This document shows, one piece after another, positions 17,718 through 27,824 of a stretch of 64,000 bases of DNA. The stretch lies in NCBI RefSeq assembly GCF_006152065.1, contig NZ_VDFW01000018.1:62001-126000 (forward strand), given 5' to 3'. A model generated the notes under the pieces. That model searched no databases, was not told the DNA's origin, and saw nothing but the letters and a program-made list of their open reading frames with translations. Within the stretch, counting starts at the first letter, position 1, and each line of letters begins with the position of its first letter. The position numbers and the translations under genes were made by a program. This DNA comes from Amycolatopsis alkalitolerans. GTDB taxonomy: Bacteria > Actinomycetota > Actinomycetes > Mycobacteriales > Pseudonocardiaceae.

Positions 17718-19241
17718 TCAGGCTTTGGCCTGCATGCTGCGGCGGGCCGGGTTACCCTGTTCGGCGGCCTTCGGGTCGAGTTCGCCCTGCTTGGCCCGCA
17801 CTCCTTCCTCGACCTGCCTGCCGAGGTCGGTGTCCACGTTGCGCCAGTAGTGGAAAGCCCGTTGCAGCACGGGTTCGGTGACCTGGTTGAGCAGGTGACC
17901 GACGATGTTGTCGATGAGCCGCTCCCGGGCCGCGTCGTCCAGCACGTCACGAACGAGCGTGCCCGGCTGGCTCCAGTCGTCGTCCGCCTTGTGGGACACG
18001 TACGGTGAACGCACGATCTCGCCTGCGGCCGCCCAGCCGGCCGGTTCGCCGGACCGCTCGGTGTCGGCGCGCGGTCCGGCCTTCGAGTTCGGGGCGTACA
18101 CCGGGTCCGACACCGGCTCGTACCGCATCGCGCCGTCCTTGCTATAGCTGTGCACCGGCACGTGTGGCGCGTTCACCTTCAGTTGCTTGTAGTTCGCGCC
18201 GAGGCGGTGACGGTGCGCGTCGGCATAGGAGAACAGGCGGGCCAGCAGCATCCGGTCCGGGCTCGGCCCGATGCCGGGCACCATGTTGTTCGGTTCGAAT
18301 GCCGCCTGCTCGATTTCCGTGTGGTGGTCGACGGGATTGCGGTCCAGGGTCATCCGGCCGACCTCGACCAGGGGATAGTCGGCGTGCGGCCACACCTTCG
18401 TCAAGTCGAACGGGTTGAATCGGTAGCGCTCTGCGTCGTCGAACGGCATGATCTGCATGGACAGTGTCCAACTGGGATGATCGCCTCGCTCGATCGCCTC
18501 AAACAGGTCCCGTGTGTGGTAGTCGGTGTCCACGGCCGCCATCTGGTCGGCCTCGTGCTGCGTGAAGTACTCCATGCCCTGGTCGGTCTTGAAATGGTAC
18601 TTCACCCAGAACTTCTTGCCTCGCGCGTTGATCCACAGGTAGGTGTGGGAGCTGTAGCCGTTCATGTGCCGCCAGGTGCGGGGGATGCCGCGGTCGCCCA
18701 TCAGCCAGGTCACCTGGTGTGCCGATTCCGGCGACAGGGTCCAGAAATCCCACTGCATGTCGTGGTCGCGCAAGTTGTTGTCGGCGCGGCGTTTCTGCGA
18801 TCGGATGAAGTGCTGGAACTTCAACGGATCCTTGACGAAGAACACCGGCGTGTTGTTGCCGACCATGTCGTAGTTGCCGTCGGTGGTGTAGAATTTCACC
18901 GCGAACCCGCGCGGGTCACGCCAAGTATCCGGGCTGCCGCGTTCACCCGCCACGGTGGAAAACCGCACCAAAACATCGGTCGTCACGCCGGGCTGGAACA
19001 CCGCCGCCTTCGTGTACGCACTGACGTCCTGGGTGACCTCGAAGCGCCCGAACGCGCCGCTGCCCTTGGCATGCGGCTGGCGTTCCGGGATCCGTTCCCG
19101 GTTGAACTGGGCCATTTGCTCGATCAGGTAATGGTCTTGCAACAGGACGGGACCCTCCGGTCCGAGCGTCAACGAGTGTTCGTCGCTTTCGACCGGGATG
19201 CCCGCGTCGTTCGTGGTCGGTGGGTATTCGCCCGAAGGCAT
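17718..19241 (-). CDS. katA: Monofunctional heme catalase
   Basis: A 507-residue small-subunit catalase. Key parts: active-site His in [18 protein letters not shown], active-site Asn region [16 protein letters not shown], proximal heme Tyr in [14 protein letters not shown], and NADPH-type pocket residues. ATG 19241 has AGGAGG 7 nt upstream; longer open frame upstream is not coding. It decomposes H2O2 in the cytoplasm and belongs to the stress-gene island. It diverges from the enolase-superfamily gene. Confidence 0.95.
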   Translation of the reverse strand: MPSGEYPPTTNDAGIPVESDEHSLTLGPEGPVLLQDHYLIEQMAQFNRERIPERQPHAKGSGAFGRFEVTQDVSAYTKAAVFQPGVTTDVLVRFSTVAGERGSPDTWRDPRGFAVKFYTTDGNYDMVGNNTPVFFVKDPLKFQHFIRSQKRRADNNLRDHDMQWDFWTLSPESAHQVTWLMGDRGIPRTWRHMNGYSSHTYLWINARGKKFWVKYHFKTDQGMEYFTQHEADQMAAVDTDYHTRDLFEAIERGDHPSWTLSMQIMPFDDAERYRFNPFDLTKVWPHADYPLVEVGRMTLDRNPVDHHTEIEQAAFEPNNMVPGIGPSPDRMLLARLFSYADAHRHRLGANYKQLKVNAPHVPVHSYSKDGAMRYEPVSDPVYAPNSKAGPRADTERSGEPAGWAAAGEIVRSPYVSHKADDDWSQPGTLVRDVLDDAARERLIDNIVGHLLNQVTEPVLQRAFHYWRNVDTDLGRQVEEGVRAKQGELDPKAAEQGNPARRSMQAKA

Positions 19242-19348
19242 ACGCCGCCTCCTTTCGTGGTTCCACCGTCGGTTACCCGGCATTGCGCCGGGGCGAAACG
19301 TCCGCGGGCGACATGGTTGACTCGGCACGCAGCGGGTAGTCAGCGGAC

Positions 19349-20448
19349 GTGATCGGGATCGAGTCCGTCGAGGCTGCCGCTTATACGCTGCCCACCGAGA
19401 TCCCGGAGGCCGACGGCACCGCAGCTTGGCAGGAGACCACGATCGTCGTCGTGCACGCGCGTGCGGGTGGGAAGGTGGGCGTCGGATGGACCTACGGTGC
19501 CGCGGCGTGTGCCGCCATCGTGCGCGATCTGCTGGCCGGCGTGGTGGTGGGCCGGGACGCGCTGGCGGTGCCCCGCTGCTGGTCGGCGATGGTCGCCGCG
19601 GTCCGCAATGCGACCAGGGCCGGTGCCATCGGTTATGTGATCTCGGCCGTTGACGTGGCACTGTGGGATCTCAAGGCGAAACTGCTCGATCTGCCACTGG
19701 CCAGCTTGTTCGGCATCGTGCACGATGCCGTGCCGGTGTACGGCAGCGGCGGGTTCACCACCTACGACGCCAATCAGTTCACGAAGCAGCTTGCGGATGG
19801 GCACACGACCAGCGCATCCCCCGGGTGAAGATCAAGATCGGCGAGTCGTGGGGCAGCGAGGAACGCCGCGACCTCGACCGTATCGCGGCGGCCCGCGAGG
19901 CGATCGGCCCGGACGTCGAGCTGTACGTCGACGCGAACGGTGGCTACGAACGAAAACAGGCCGCGCGCGTCGGCCGGGCGATGGCTGAGTGGGACGTGCG
20001 CTGGTTCGAGGAACCGGTCAGCTCCGACGATATCGACGGACTGCGCGAAATCCGGGACTCGGTCACCGCCGAGGTGACGGCGGGCGAGTACGGCACCGAC
20101 ATCTTTTACTTCCGCCGCATGTGCCAAGCCGGTGCCGTGGACTGCCTGCAGATCGACGCCACCCGTTGCGGCGGCTACACGGAGTGGTTCCGCGCCGCGG
20201 CCGTCGCGGCGAGTTTCGGGCTGACCGTGTCCGGCCGCTGCGCCCCACACCTGCACGCCGCTGTCGCGGCCGCAACCCCGAATGTGCGGCATCTGGAATG
20301 GTTCCACGACCACGTTCGCATCGAGAACGCGCTGTTCGACGGATGTCTCGATCCAACCGGCGGCGAGGTCACCCCTGACGCATCGCGTCCCGGCCACGGC
20401 CTGACATTCCGGCACGCCGCCGCCGAGCGCTATGCCGAACCCGTCTGA
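19349..20448 (+). pseudogene. Mandelate racemase/enolase-superfamily enzyme, frameshifted
   Basis: The first frame (GTG 19349 to about 19796) encodes the N-terminal capping domain ([31 protein letters not shown]). The match then moves one frame to VKIKIGESWG, which has the KxK catalytic pair. Metal ligands follow in YVDANGGY, WFEEPV and AGEYGTD, and the His in GRCAPHLHAA. The break falls at CTTGCGGATGGGCAC near 19796, where a single missing base restores a typical QLA-WAHDQRIPRVKIK run. All catalytic residues are kept, so this may be a recent mutation or a base-call error. Confidence 0.75.
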
Positions 20449-20459
20449 GGAGGACAACG

Positions 20460-21800
20460 ATGAGCCCTGTCGACGCCGACGGGCTGGCCCGATCGCTGCG
20501 GGAGCGGGTGGACGGGGACGTCCGCTTCGACGCCGGCAGCCGGGGGGCCTACTCGACCGACGCATCGAACTTCCGCCAGGTGCCCATCGGGGTCGTGCTG
20601 CCGCGCACCCCGGATGCCGCAGCCGACGTGATCGCCGTTGCCCGCGAGTACGACGCGCCCGTGCTCTCTCGCGGTGGCGGTACCAGCCTGGCGGGCCAGT
20701 GCACGAACACAACCGTAGTGATCGACTGGTCGAAATACTGCACCGAACTGGAATCCGTGGACACCGACGCACGCACGTGCGTCGTGCAACCGGGCATCGT
20801 GCTGGACGAGCTGAACGCGCAGCTCGCCGATACCGGCCTGCGCTTCGGGCCGGAACCGGCCACGCACGCCAATTGCACGATCGGCGGCATGATCGGCAAC
20901 AACTCCTGCGGCGCCACCGCCCAGCGCACCGGCAAGGTCGTGGACAACATCGGCCGGCTGGAGGTCCTGCTCTACGACGGCACCCGGTTCTGGTGCGGTG
21001 AGACCAGCGACGAACAGTACGCAGAGATCGAACGTCGCGGTGACCTGCGCGCGGCGCTGTACCGGCAGTTGCGCGGCCTGCGCGACACCTACGCCGACCG
21101 GATCCGGGAACGCTATCCGGATGTCCCGCGCCGGGTGTCTGGCTACAATCTTGACTCGCTGTTGCCTGAGCACGATTTCGACGTCGCCGGACTGCTCGTC
21201 GGCAGCGAGTCCACTTTGGTCACCGTGTTGCGCGCCGAGCTCGAACTCGTTCCGGTACTGGAGAGCCGCAGCTTGGTCGTGCTCGGCTACCCGAGCATCG
21301 ACCGCGCGGCCGACGCCGTGCCCGCGATCCTGCCACACGAACCGATCGCGCTGGAGGGGGTTGACGCGAAGCTGATCCGCGACGAGGAGATCAAGCACCT
21401 CAATCCCGAAGCGCTGGCCGAACTTCCCAGGGGCAACGCGTTCCTCATGGTGCAGTTCGGTGGCGCCGACACCGAAGAAGCCGACGAGCGGGCCAAACGG
21501 ATGCTGGACGCGATGCATGAGAGCGACCACGAACCCACGGTCGCGTTCCTCGACGACCCGGCGGGCGAGGACGAGTTGTGGCAGGTGCGCGAGGCCGGTC
21601 TCGGTGCGACCGCACACGTGCCGAGCCACCGCGACACGTTCGAGGGCTGGGAGGACTCCGCCGTGGCGCCCGATCGGCTGGGTGACTACTTGCGCCGACT
21701 GTCCGCACTGTACGAGGAATTCGGCTACGCCAGCGCCGGTGCATCTGGCGGAGCTGCTGGCCGCCGCGAACGCAGGCACCGGTACAGCTCCTCGCCGTAG
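20460..21800 (+). pseudogene. FAD-binding oxidase (GlcD/LldE-fusion type), 3'-truncated
   Basis: Encodes the FAD-binding half of a long FAD/Fe-S oxidoreductase: VLSRGGGTSLAGQCTNTTVV (PP-loop), ANCTIGGMIGNNSCGATAQR (GG..GNNS FAD motif), RRVSGYNLDSLLPE and the cap start. The match ends at YEEFGYASA near 21738; relatives continue for several hundred residues including a CxxC..Cx3CP Fe-S domain. The last 20 codons are antisense to the neighbouring membrane gene. The product is a stump, probably inactive as an electron carrier. Confidence 0.75.
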
Positions 21801-22345
21801 GGAAGCGCGATGAGCCCGGCGATCGCACCGCCGACGGCGGCCAGATAGCCCGTGGGCAGGCGACGCCGCTTGAACCGGAGTCGCCAGGCATTCCCCTGCG
21901 TGGCACCGCCCGCGAGCGCACGTAACTGCTCCCAGTGCAGGCACGCGAGTGTCCCGGTTGCCATGAACGGCAAGGATTCCAGAAAGCTGTGGACGTGCTG
22001 CTCCCACGGCGTCACGGTGCGGCCGCTGTCCTGCGCGGTCCGCACGTCCCACAACGCCGTGGCCTCGTGCGCCGCAATCGCCGACGCGATGATCACCAGC
22101 GCAAGCGGGTTGATCTCGCACAGTAGGGCGAGCGCTATCGGCCCGCCGACCTCTGCCATCATCAGCGCGTGGATCAGCGATTCCCGGGTACCCGACGTGT
22201 GCTCGATGCGGGTGCGCCGGTGTTGCAGCCAGTCCAGAATCCCCGGTGCGAACCACGCCGGTAGCAGGCCGAACAGCAGGTATCGCAGGGTCGCGCTCTC
22301 GACGTCGGTGGGCCGCCCGGACAGCCGGATCGTCCGCTTTCTCAC
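21725..22345 (-). CDS. Multi-pass membrane protein with conserved His/Glu motifs
   Basis: A 206-residue protein with about four hydrophobic segments (LRYLLFGLLPAWFAP, MAEVGGPIALALLC, LVIIASAIAAH, GYLAAVGGAIAGLIALPYG). Polar motifs recur near membrane borders: HRRTRIEHTSGTRESLIHAL, AAHEATALWDVR, TPWEQHVHSFLESLPF. Spaced His/Glu residues of this sort suggest a di-metal or heme site, but I do not recognise the family. Its 4-nt overlap with the F420 gene puts both in one operon. Its last codons read through the junction with the truncated FAD oxidase, so the C-terminus may be altered. Confidence 0.7.
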   Translation of the reverse strand: MRKRTIRLSGRPTDVESATLRYLLFGLLPAWFAPGILDWLQHRRTRIEHTSGTRESLIHALMMAEVGGPIALALLCEINPLALVIIASAIAAHEATALWDVRTAQDSGRTVTPWEQHVHSFLESLPFMATGTLACLHWEQLRALAGGATQGNAWRLRFKRRRLPTGYLAAVGGAIAGLIALPYGEELYRCLRSRRPAAPPDAPALA

Positions 22346-23313
22346 GACCTGGCTGCCCGAAGCTCGGGGAACAACTCACGCTCCGCGAAGGCGAAGAAGT
22401 CCCGTTGTGCACCGCCCCCGATTTGCGCGAGCGCGACGTCGGTGAATCCTGCCTTCCCGAACTCCGCGACGGCGGACACGATCCCGTCGATATCCGGACC
22501 GCACGGGATGTTCGCCGCGACGTCCGCCGGTGTGACGAACTGGGTGGCGTCCGCGAAAGCCTGCGTGCCGGGCAATTCCGAGTTCACCTTCCAGCCGCCC
22601 GCGAACCAGCGGAACTGCTCGTGAGCCCTGCGCACGGCTGCGTCTCGGTCGGTGTCCCAGCAGATCGGCAGCTGCCCGATCTTCCGTTGGCCGGTCTCGG
22701 TCGAGAGCCTGTCCCAGGCAGTGACAAGATCGTCATCAGGAGCCACCGCGATCATCGCGTCCGAGCGCGGGGCGGCCAGCGCGACCGATTGCGGTCCGGA
22801 CACGGCCGTGGCGATCGGCACCCGGCGCTCGGGAAGGTCCCACAGCTTCGCCGAGTCGACCTGGAAATGCCTGCCCTGGTAGTTCACGTAGTCACCGTCG
22901 AACAGCTGGCCGATGATGGTCAGCGCTTCCGCGAGCATCTCGTGCCGGACGTTCACCGGCGGCCAGCCCGGGCCGATCACGTGCTCGTTCAGGTTCTCAC
23001 CGGCACCGAGCCCGAGGGTAAAGCGCCCGCCGGATAGCAGTTGCACCGTGGCGGCCTTCTGCGCGACCACGGCCGGGTGGTACCGCCTGGTTGGGCAGGT
23101 CACGTAAGTCATCAACTCGACGCGGTCCGTGGCCTGGGTGACCGCGCCGAGCACACTCCACGCGTACGGGGCGTGCCCCTGGCTGGCGAGCCACGGCGAG
23201 TAGTGATCGCTCATCACCTCGAAATCGAATCCCGCGGCCTCGGCCGCGCTCGCGTTGGCCACCAGGTCCCGCGGGCCTGCCTGCTCCGTCATCAACGTGT
23301 ATCCGAAGCCCAT
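22342..23313 (-). CDS. F420-dependent LLM-class oxidoreductase
   Basis: A 323-residue TIM-barrel protein of the FGD-like F420 group. Landmarks are MGFGYTLMTEQAGPRDLVAN, FEVMSDHYSPWLASQGHAPY, GRFTLGLGAGENLNEHVIG and IATAVSGPQSVALAA. It uses the deazaflavin F420 for hydride transfer on an unknown substrate in the cytoplasm. It overlaps the membrane-protein gene by 4 nt. Confidence 0.85.
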   Translation of the reverse strand: MGFGYTLMTEQAGPRDLVANASAAEAAGFDFEVMSDHYSPWLASQGHAPYAWSVLGAVTQATDRVELMTYVTCPTRRYHPAVVAQKAATVQLLSGGRFTLGLGAGENLNEHVIGPGWPPVNVRHEMLAEALTIIGQLFDGDYVNYQGRHFQVDSAKLWDLPERRVPIATAVSGPQSVALAAPRSDAMIAVAPDDDLVTAWDRLSTETGQRKIGQLPICWDTDRDAAVRRAHEQFRWFAGGWKVNSELPGTQAFADATQFVTPADVAANIPCGPDIDGIVSAVAEFGKAGFTDVALAQIGGGAQRDFFAFAERELFPELRAARS

Positions 23314-23424
23314 GGCCCTCGGCTGCCCACGATGTGACCGCGGTAAACCGCCCGACAGCGACTGTCCATTCCGGACGCATCGGCAGCACGTTTAGCCCTT
23401 GCGGTGCGGCGGTAACCGGTAGAC

Positions 23425-25215
23425 ATGACTGAGACGGTTGCCGATCATGTCCTGGCCAGGCTGCGCGAATGGGGTGTCGAGCAGGTGTTCGCCTACCCCG
23501 GTGACGGCATCAATGGGCTGGTCGCCGCGTTCGGCGAAGCGGATGACCGGCCGCGGTTCGTGCAGGCCCGGCACGAGGAGATGGCCGCGTTCGCCGCGGT
23601 GGGATATGCGAAGTTCAGCGGCGAGGTCGGCGTGTGCATGGCCACCTCGGGGCCGGGCGCGATTCACCTGCTCAACGGCCTCTATGACGCCAAACTCGAC
23701 CATGTTCCCGTGGTCGCGATCGTCGGTCAGACGGCGCGCAGCGCGATGGGCGGCAGCTATCAGCAGGAAGTGGACCTGCAAGCGCTGTTCAAAGACGTGG
23801 CGAGCGAATACCTCGTCGAAGTGAACGTGGCGGAGCAACTCCCCAACGCCCTGGACCGCGCAATGCGCACCGCGCTCGCTCAGCGCGCGCCCACCGCCGT
23901 GATCATCCCGGCGGATCTGCAAGAGGATGACTACTCCCCGCCACAGCACGTGTTCAAGCAGGTACCCTCCGGTCCGCCGAGCCGTCCGCGTGCCGTCGTT
24001 CTCCCGCCGACGGATGAGCTCACGCGCGCCGCGGAGGTGCTCAACGCGGGCGAGAAGGTCGCGATCCTGGTCGGCCAGGGAGCGCGCAATGCGGTCACCG
24101 AACTCCGCGAGGTCGCCGAAGTCACCGGCGCCGGGATCGCGAAAGCGCTGCTGGGCAAGGATGTCCTACCGGACGACCTGCCGTACGTCAGCGGGTCGGT
24201 CGGGCTGCTCGGCACCCGGCCGAGCTACGAGCTGATGCGTGACTGCGACACCCTTTTGATGGTCGGATCCAGCTTCCCGTACACCCAGTTCCTTCCGGAT
24301 TTCGATCAGGCGCGCGCCGTCCAGATCGACGTCGACGCCCGCTTCCTTGGCCTCCGCTACCCGGTGGAGGTACCACTGCTGGGCGACGCCAAAGCTACGT
24401 TGCAGCAGCTGATTCCCCTGCTACGGGCCAAAAAGGACCGCTCGTGGCGTGAACGGGTGGAGCACAACGTCGCCGGCTGGCAGGAAACCGTGCGGCGGCA
24501 GGCAATGCTCGATGCAGACCCGATCAACCCGATGCGGATCGTGCACGAACTGTCCGAACGGATCCCCGACGATACCATCGTCACCGCCGATTCCGGGTCA
24601 GCGACCAACTGGTACGCCCGGAATCTGCGGTTCCGCGGCCGGATGCGCGGATCACTGTCGGGCACGCTCGCGACGATGGGCCCGGCCGTGCCGTATGCGA
24701 TCGGGGCGAAGTTCGCCTTCCCGGACCGCCCGGTGGTCGCGCTCACCGGCGACGGCGCCATGCAGATGAACGGCATGGCCGAGCTGCTCACCATCGCCCG
24801 GTACCGCGAGCGGTGGGCTGATCAGCGATGCATCGTCTGCGTGTTCCACAACGGCGACCTCAACCAGGTCACCTGGGAGTTGCGAGCGATGGGCGGGGCG
24901 CCGAAATTCGAGGAATCGCAGACACTGCCCGAAGTGTCCTATGCAGACTTTGCGCGCAATATCGGCCTGGATGGGATCGCCGTGGACGAACCCGGCGAAC
25001 TCGGCGAAGCCTGGGACACCGCATTCTCCGCCCGCCGCCCCACCGTACTGGACATCCGGTGCGATCCTGAGGTGCCGCCGATCCCACCGCACGCCACCCT
25101 GGATCAGGTCACCTCGATGACCGAGGCCGTACTCAAAGGCGACCCGAACGCGTGGCACCTCGTCACACAAGGCGTCATGACGAAACTGCAGGAGCTGTTG
25201 CCCACAAAGCACTAG
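23425..25215 (+). CDS. ThDP-dependent enzyme, pyruvate-oxidase/acetolactate-synthase-like
   Basis: A 596-residue three-domain enzyme. Catalytic Glu lies in QARHEEMAAFAAVGYAKFSG, the central domain has VAILVGQGARNAVTEL, and the ThDP motif runs GDGAMQMNGMAELLTIARYR to the Asn of FHNGDLNQVTWE. Closest in style to PoxB-like proteins that decarboxylate 2-oxo acids such as pyruvate; FAD use is possible. Ten bases separate it from the next gene, so they are probably co-transcribed. Confidence 0.88.
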   Translation: MTETVADHVLARLREWGVEQVFAYPGDGINGLVAAFGEADDRPRFVQARHEEMAAFAAVGYAKFSGEVGVCMATSGPGAIHLLNGLYDAKLDHVPVVAIVGQTARSAMGGSYQQEVDLQALFKDVASEYLVEVNVAEQLPNALDRAMRTALAQRAPTAVIIPADLQEDDYSPPQHVFKQVPSGPPSRPRAVVLPPTDELTRAAEVLNAGEKVAILVGQGARNAVTELREVAEVTGAGIAKALLGKDVLPDDLPYVSGSVGLLGTRPSYELMRDCDTLLMVGSSFPYTQFLPDFDQARAVQIDVDARFLGLRYPVEVPLLGDAKATLQQLIPLLRAKKDRSWRERVEHNVAGWQETVRRQAMLDADPINPMRIVHELSERIPDDTIVTADSGSATNWYARNLRFRGRMRGSLSGTLATMGPAVPYAIGAKFAFPDRPVVALTGDGAMQMNGMAELLTIARYRERWADQRCIVCVFHNGDLNQVTWELRAMGGAPKFEESQTLPEVSYADFARNIGLDGIAVDEPGELGEAWDTAFSARRPTVLDIRCDPEVPPIPPHATLDQVTSMTEAVLKGDPNAWHLVTQGVMTKLQELLPTKH

Positions 25216-25225
25216 GGGGTCCACT

Positions 25226-26272
25226 GTGGACACATCGTGGCTGCGCCCGGTCACCGAAGCCGACGGCCCTTTCGCCTCGGTGCACATGGACGAGTCGCAC
25301 GATACGGAAGACGCCATGAAACAACTCGACCTCCGGCTGAGAGAAGTCGAGACCGAGCTGGCCGCGCAGGGGGCCGATCCGCAGACGGTGGCCGCGGTAG
25401 TAGCCGCCGTGCGGGACAGCCGGCCGCCGGCCGGCAAGGCCGGTCGCGGCGTCATCGCCGCGCGCGGCTCGGTGCTCGTCAACCGGCGGCTGGCGGGGCC
25501 GCCGGCGACACCGGAGGTGCGGTTTTCGCCACTGCCGTATCTGGTGCCATTGGCGGTGCACACCGACGAATGGCCGCCGTATGTTGTCGCGGCCGTCGAT
25601 CGCGTCGGTGCCGAAATCGCCGAGCACGGCCCGGGCAAGCCGCGCACACACGTCGTGCGCGGCGCCGATCATCCGGTGCACAAGGTGCGCGGCGGCGGCA
25701 CTGCCCACCGCGAGATCCAGAAGCACACCGAGGAGACGACCCGGCAGAACCTCGCCGAGACCGCCCGCGAGATCGCGAAGACGGCCGAACGCACAGCCGC
25801 CGCATTCGTGTTCCTGGCCGGGGAAGTTCAGTCCCGTAGCGCCGTGCGGGAGCTGCTGCCGGAGGCCCTCCGGCCGATCACCGTCGAGGTCGGCACCGGC
25901 GACGACCGGCGCATCCAGGAAGCGCTGACCGGGCACCAGCTGGCCGGGCTCGACGAGGTGGCCGCCGAGTTCCGCGCCGAGTCCGGCCGGACGCCCGGGC
26001 GCGCGGTCGCCGGCCTGGACGCCGTGACGACCGCGCTGACCGAGGCGAATGTGGCCACCCTCCTGGTCGCTTCTCCGGGCGACGCGACGGTATTCACCGG
26101 GCGCCGGCCCGCGGACGTCGCGGTCGGGAAGTCGGGGCTCGACGCGCCGGTCGCTCGTCGAGCCGACGAAGCGCTGCCCTTCGCGGCGGTCGCGACCGGA
26201 GCGGACCTGGCCGTGCTGGACGAGCGACTGGACCTCTGGGAAGGTTTCGGTGCGCTACTGCGGCACACGTGA
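25226..26272 (+). CDS. Rv2629-like / Vms1-type release-factor-fold protein
   Basis: A 348-residue protein from GTG 25226. The layout matches the bacterial eRF1-like (baeRF) / Rv2629 group: N-terminal domain with GVIAARGSVLVNRRLAGPP, a middle domain with PPYVVAAVDRVGAEI and GGTAHREIQKHTEETTRQNL, and a C-terminal domain with TALTEANVATLLVASPGDA. Relatives are dormancy-regulon proteins in mycobacteria and are proposed to act on ribosome-associated peptidyl-tRNA. Convergent with ku, 5 nt apart. Confidence 0.8.
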   Translation: MDTSWLRPVTEADGPFASVHMDESHDTEDAMKQLDLRLREVETELAAQGADPQTVAAVVAAVRDSRPPAGKAGRGVIAARGSVLVNRRLAGPPATPEVRFSPLPYLVPLAVHTDEWPPYVVAAVDRVGAEIAEHGPGKPRTHVVRGADHPVHKVRGGGTAHREIQKHTEETTRQNLAETAREIAKTAERTAAAFVFLAGEVQSRSAVRELLPEALRPITVEVGTGDDRRIQEALTGHQLAGLDEVAAEFRAESGRTPGRAVAGLDAVTTALTEANVATLLVASPGDATVFTGRRPADVAVGKSGLDAPVARRADEALPFAAVATGADLAVLDERLDLWEGFGALLRHT

Positions 26273-26277
26273 AGGCG

Positions 26278-27204
26278 TCATGATGCCCGCAGCGCCTCTT
26301 CAAGTTGGGCTTTGGTCATCTTCGACCGGCCTTTGACGCCATGCTCGCGAGCGAGCCGTTCAAGATCCGTTTTAGACATACCCGACAGGTCTTTCGCCGC
26401 GTTCTTCCGGGCGCGCGCCGATGTCCCCCGGCGACGGCGTTCCACGCTGCGCGACAACGCATCCATCAGGTCGACCACCTTGGTCGGCTCGCTCGGCCCG
26501 GTTTCCGCGGCAACCGTGTCGCCGGAGCTCTTGGCCTCGATCAGTTCGTGCACCCGGTCGAGGTAGGTGTCCTGGTAGTCCTCCGGCCGCCACGGCTCGG
26601 TCATCGCGTCGACCACGTCTTCGGCGAGATCGAATTCCTTCGTGCGGGTCTTCACCGCACCGGGCAGCCTCGGCAGGGCTTGCCCCGGCTCCCGCACGTC
26701 CGCCGCGAAATGCAGCGTGTGCAGTGCAAGCACGGAACCGGACGCCCGGATCAACGCGAGGTATTCCTTGCCCCGCATGGCGAACCGGGCGATCGCGACC
26801 TTGCCCAGGTCAGCGAGCGCGTCGCGCAGCAGCACGTACGCGCGGTCGGATTTCTCGTCGTCCGGACCGAGCCAATAGGCCCGGTCGAACAAGACCGGAT
26901 CGATCTCCCCCAACTCCGCGAAGGACTCGACGTCGATCGTCTTCGATCGCCCAGGCGCGATATCGTCGAGTTCCTGCTGCTCCACCGGTACGTACTCACC
27001 ATCTGTCGGATAGCCCTTGACGATGTCGGAATAGGGGACCTCTTCGCCGGTACGCTCGTTGACCCGGCGATTCCGGATGCGGTCACCGGTTCCCTGCTGC
27101 AGCTGGCGAAACCGCACGCTGTGGTCCTCGACCGCGGCGTACAGCCGCACCGGCACGATGACCAGCCCAAAAGACAACGCGCCACGCCAGATCGGTCTCG
27201 CCAT
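26278..27204 (-). CDS. ku: Non-homologous end-joining protein Ku
   Basis: A 308-residue Ku. ATG 27204 is set by AGGAGGTCATC directly upstream. Core features are IWRGALSFGLVIVPVRLYAA, VSFRQLQQ-like VRFRQLQQGTGDRIR and EKSDRAYVLLRDALADLG. The C-terminal 45 residues form a basic SAP/Rho-N-like tail (SKTDLERLAREHGVKGRSKM then TKAQLEEAL), typical of the extended actinobacterial Ku2 class. It binds DNA ends and recruits ligase D. Confidence 0.95.
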   Translation of the reverse strand: MARPIWRGALSFGLVIVPVRLYAAVEDHSVRFRQLQQGTGDRIRNRRVNERTGEEVPYSDIVKGYPTDGEYVPVEQQELDDIAPGRSKTIDVESFAELGEIDPVLFDRAYWLGPDDEKSDRAYVLLRDALADLGKVAIARFAMRGKEYLALIRASGSVLALHTLHFAADVREPGQALPRLPGAVKTRTKEFDLAEDVVDAMTEPWRPEDYQDTYLDRVHELIEAKSSGDTVAAETGPSEPTKVVDLMDALSRSVERRRRGTSARARKNAAKDLSGMSKTDLERLAREHGVKGRSKMTKAQLEEALRAS

Positions 27205-27244
27205 GATGACCTCCTGTTTCGGGATTGCCACGGTGTCAGAGCAC

Positions 27245-27276
27245 CAAACACCGACCCGCGACCGCTCGGGTGTTTG
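27245..27276. promoter_or_regulatory. Inverted repeat upstream of ku
   Basis: Arms CAAACACC (27245-27252) and GGTGTTTG (27269-27276) are perfect complements with a 16-nt spacer, 41 nt upstream of the ku start. This could be an operator for ku; no regulator can be named. Confidence 0.35.
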
Positions 27277-27485
27277 ATCGAGACGTGCCGCGACCGGAGC
27301 GATTCCCTACGGCGGCAAGGCAAGCACAAACGACCCAGGGTGTGCACGCCCGCCCACCATCGGCAATTCGAGCGGGGCGCAGTTCAACGCTCCAGCCCAG
27401 CGGGCTGCGCATCGGTTGGACACAGACGGGGATGGGCACTGCAGACTGGCGAGCGGCTCGATGCCCTCGACGTATCGCCGCGCAG

Positions 27486-27824
27486 CTCACCATCGCCGAC
27501 GACGAAGACACCACCCCGGCACCAGAGCTGCACCTACCTGCCCCGACCGAGCTGGAACTGGAGCAGGCGATGTCCCCTCGCGAGGCCTTCTTCGGCCCCG
27601 CCGAACACGTGCCTACCCAGCAAGCCGCGGGCCGGGTCGCCGCCGAAACACTGAGCCCCTACCCGCCCGGTGTTCCGGTCGTGCTGCCCGGTGAAATCCT
27701 CACCCAGCCCGTGATCGACTACCTGCGCAGCGGTGTGGTCGCCACGATGTTGATCCCCGACGCCACCGATGAGGAGGAAAAATGGCCGCGGCGTCAGGAA
27801 TTGTCCTCTTCGCACGGAAGTTGA
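27486..27824 (+). pseudogene. Remnant of an Orn/Lys/Arg decarboxylase C-terminus
   Basis: The frame encodes the C-terminal domain of a PLP-type Orn/Lys/Arg decarboxylase: EQAMSPREAFFGPAEHVP, AAGRVAAETLSPYPPGVPVV and QPVIDYLRSGVVATMLIPDA. The PLP-binding domain is absent and the upstream frame to 27225 has no coding character. It is therefore a 3' scrap of a deleted gene, about 95 residues long. Confidence 0.7.
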
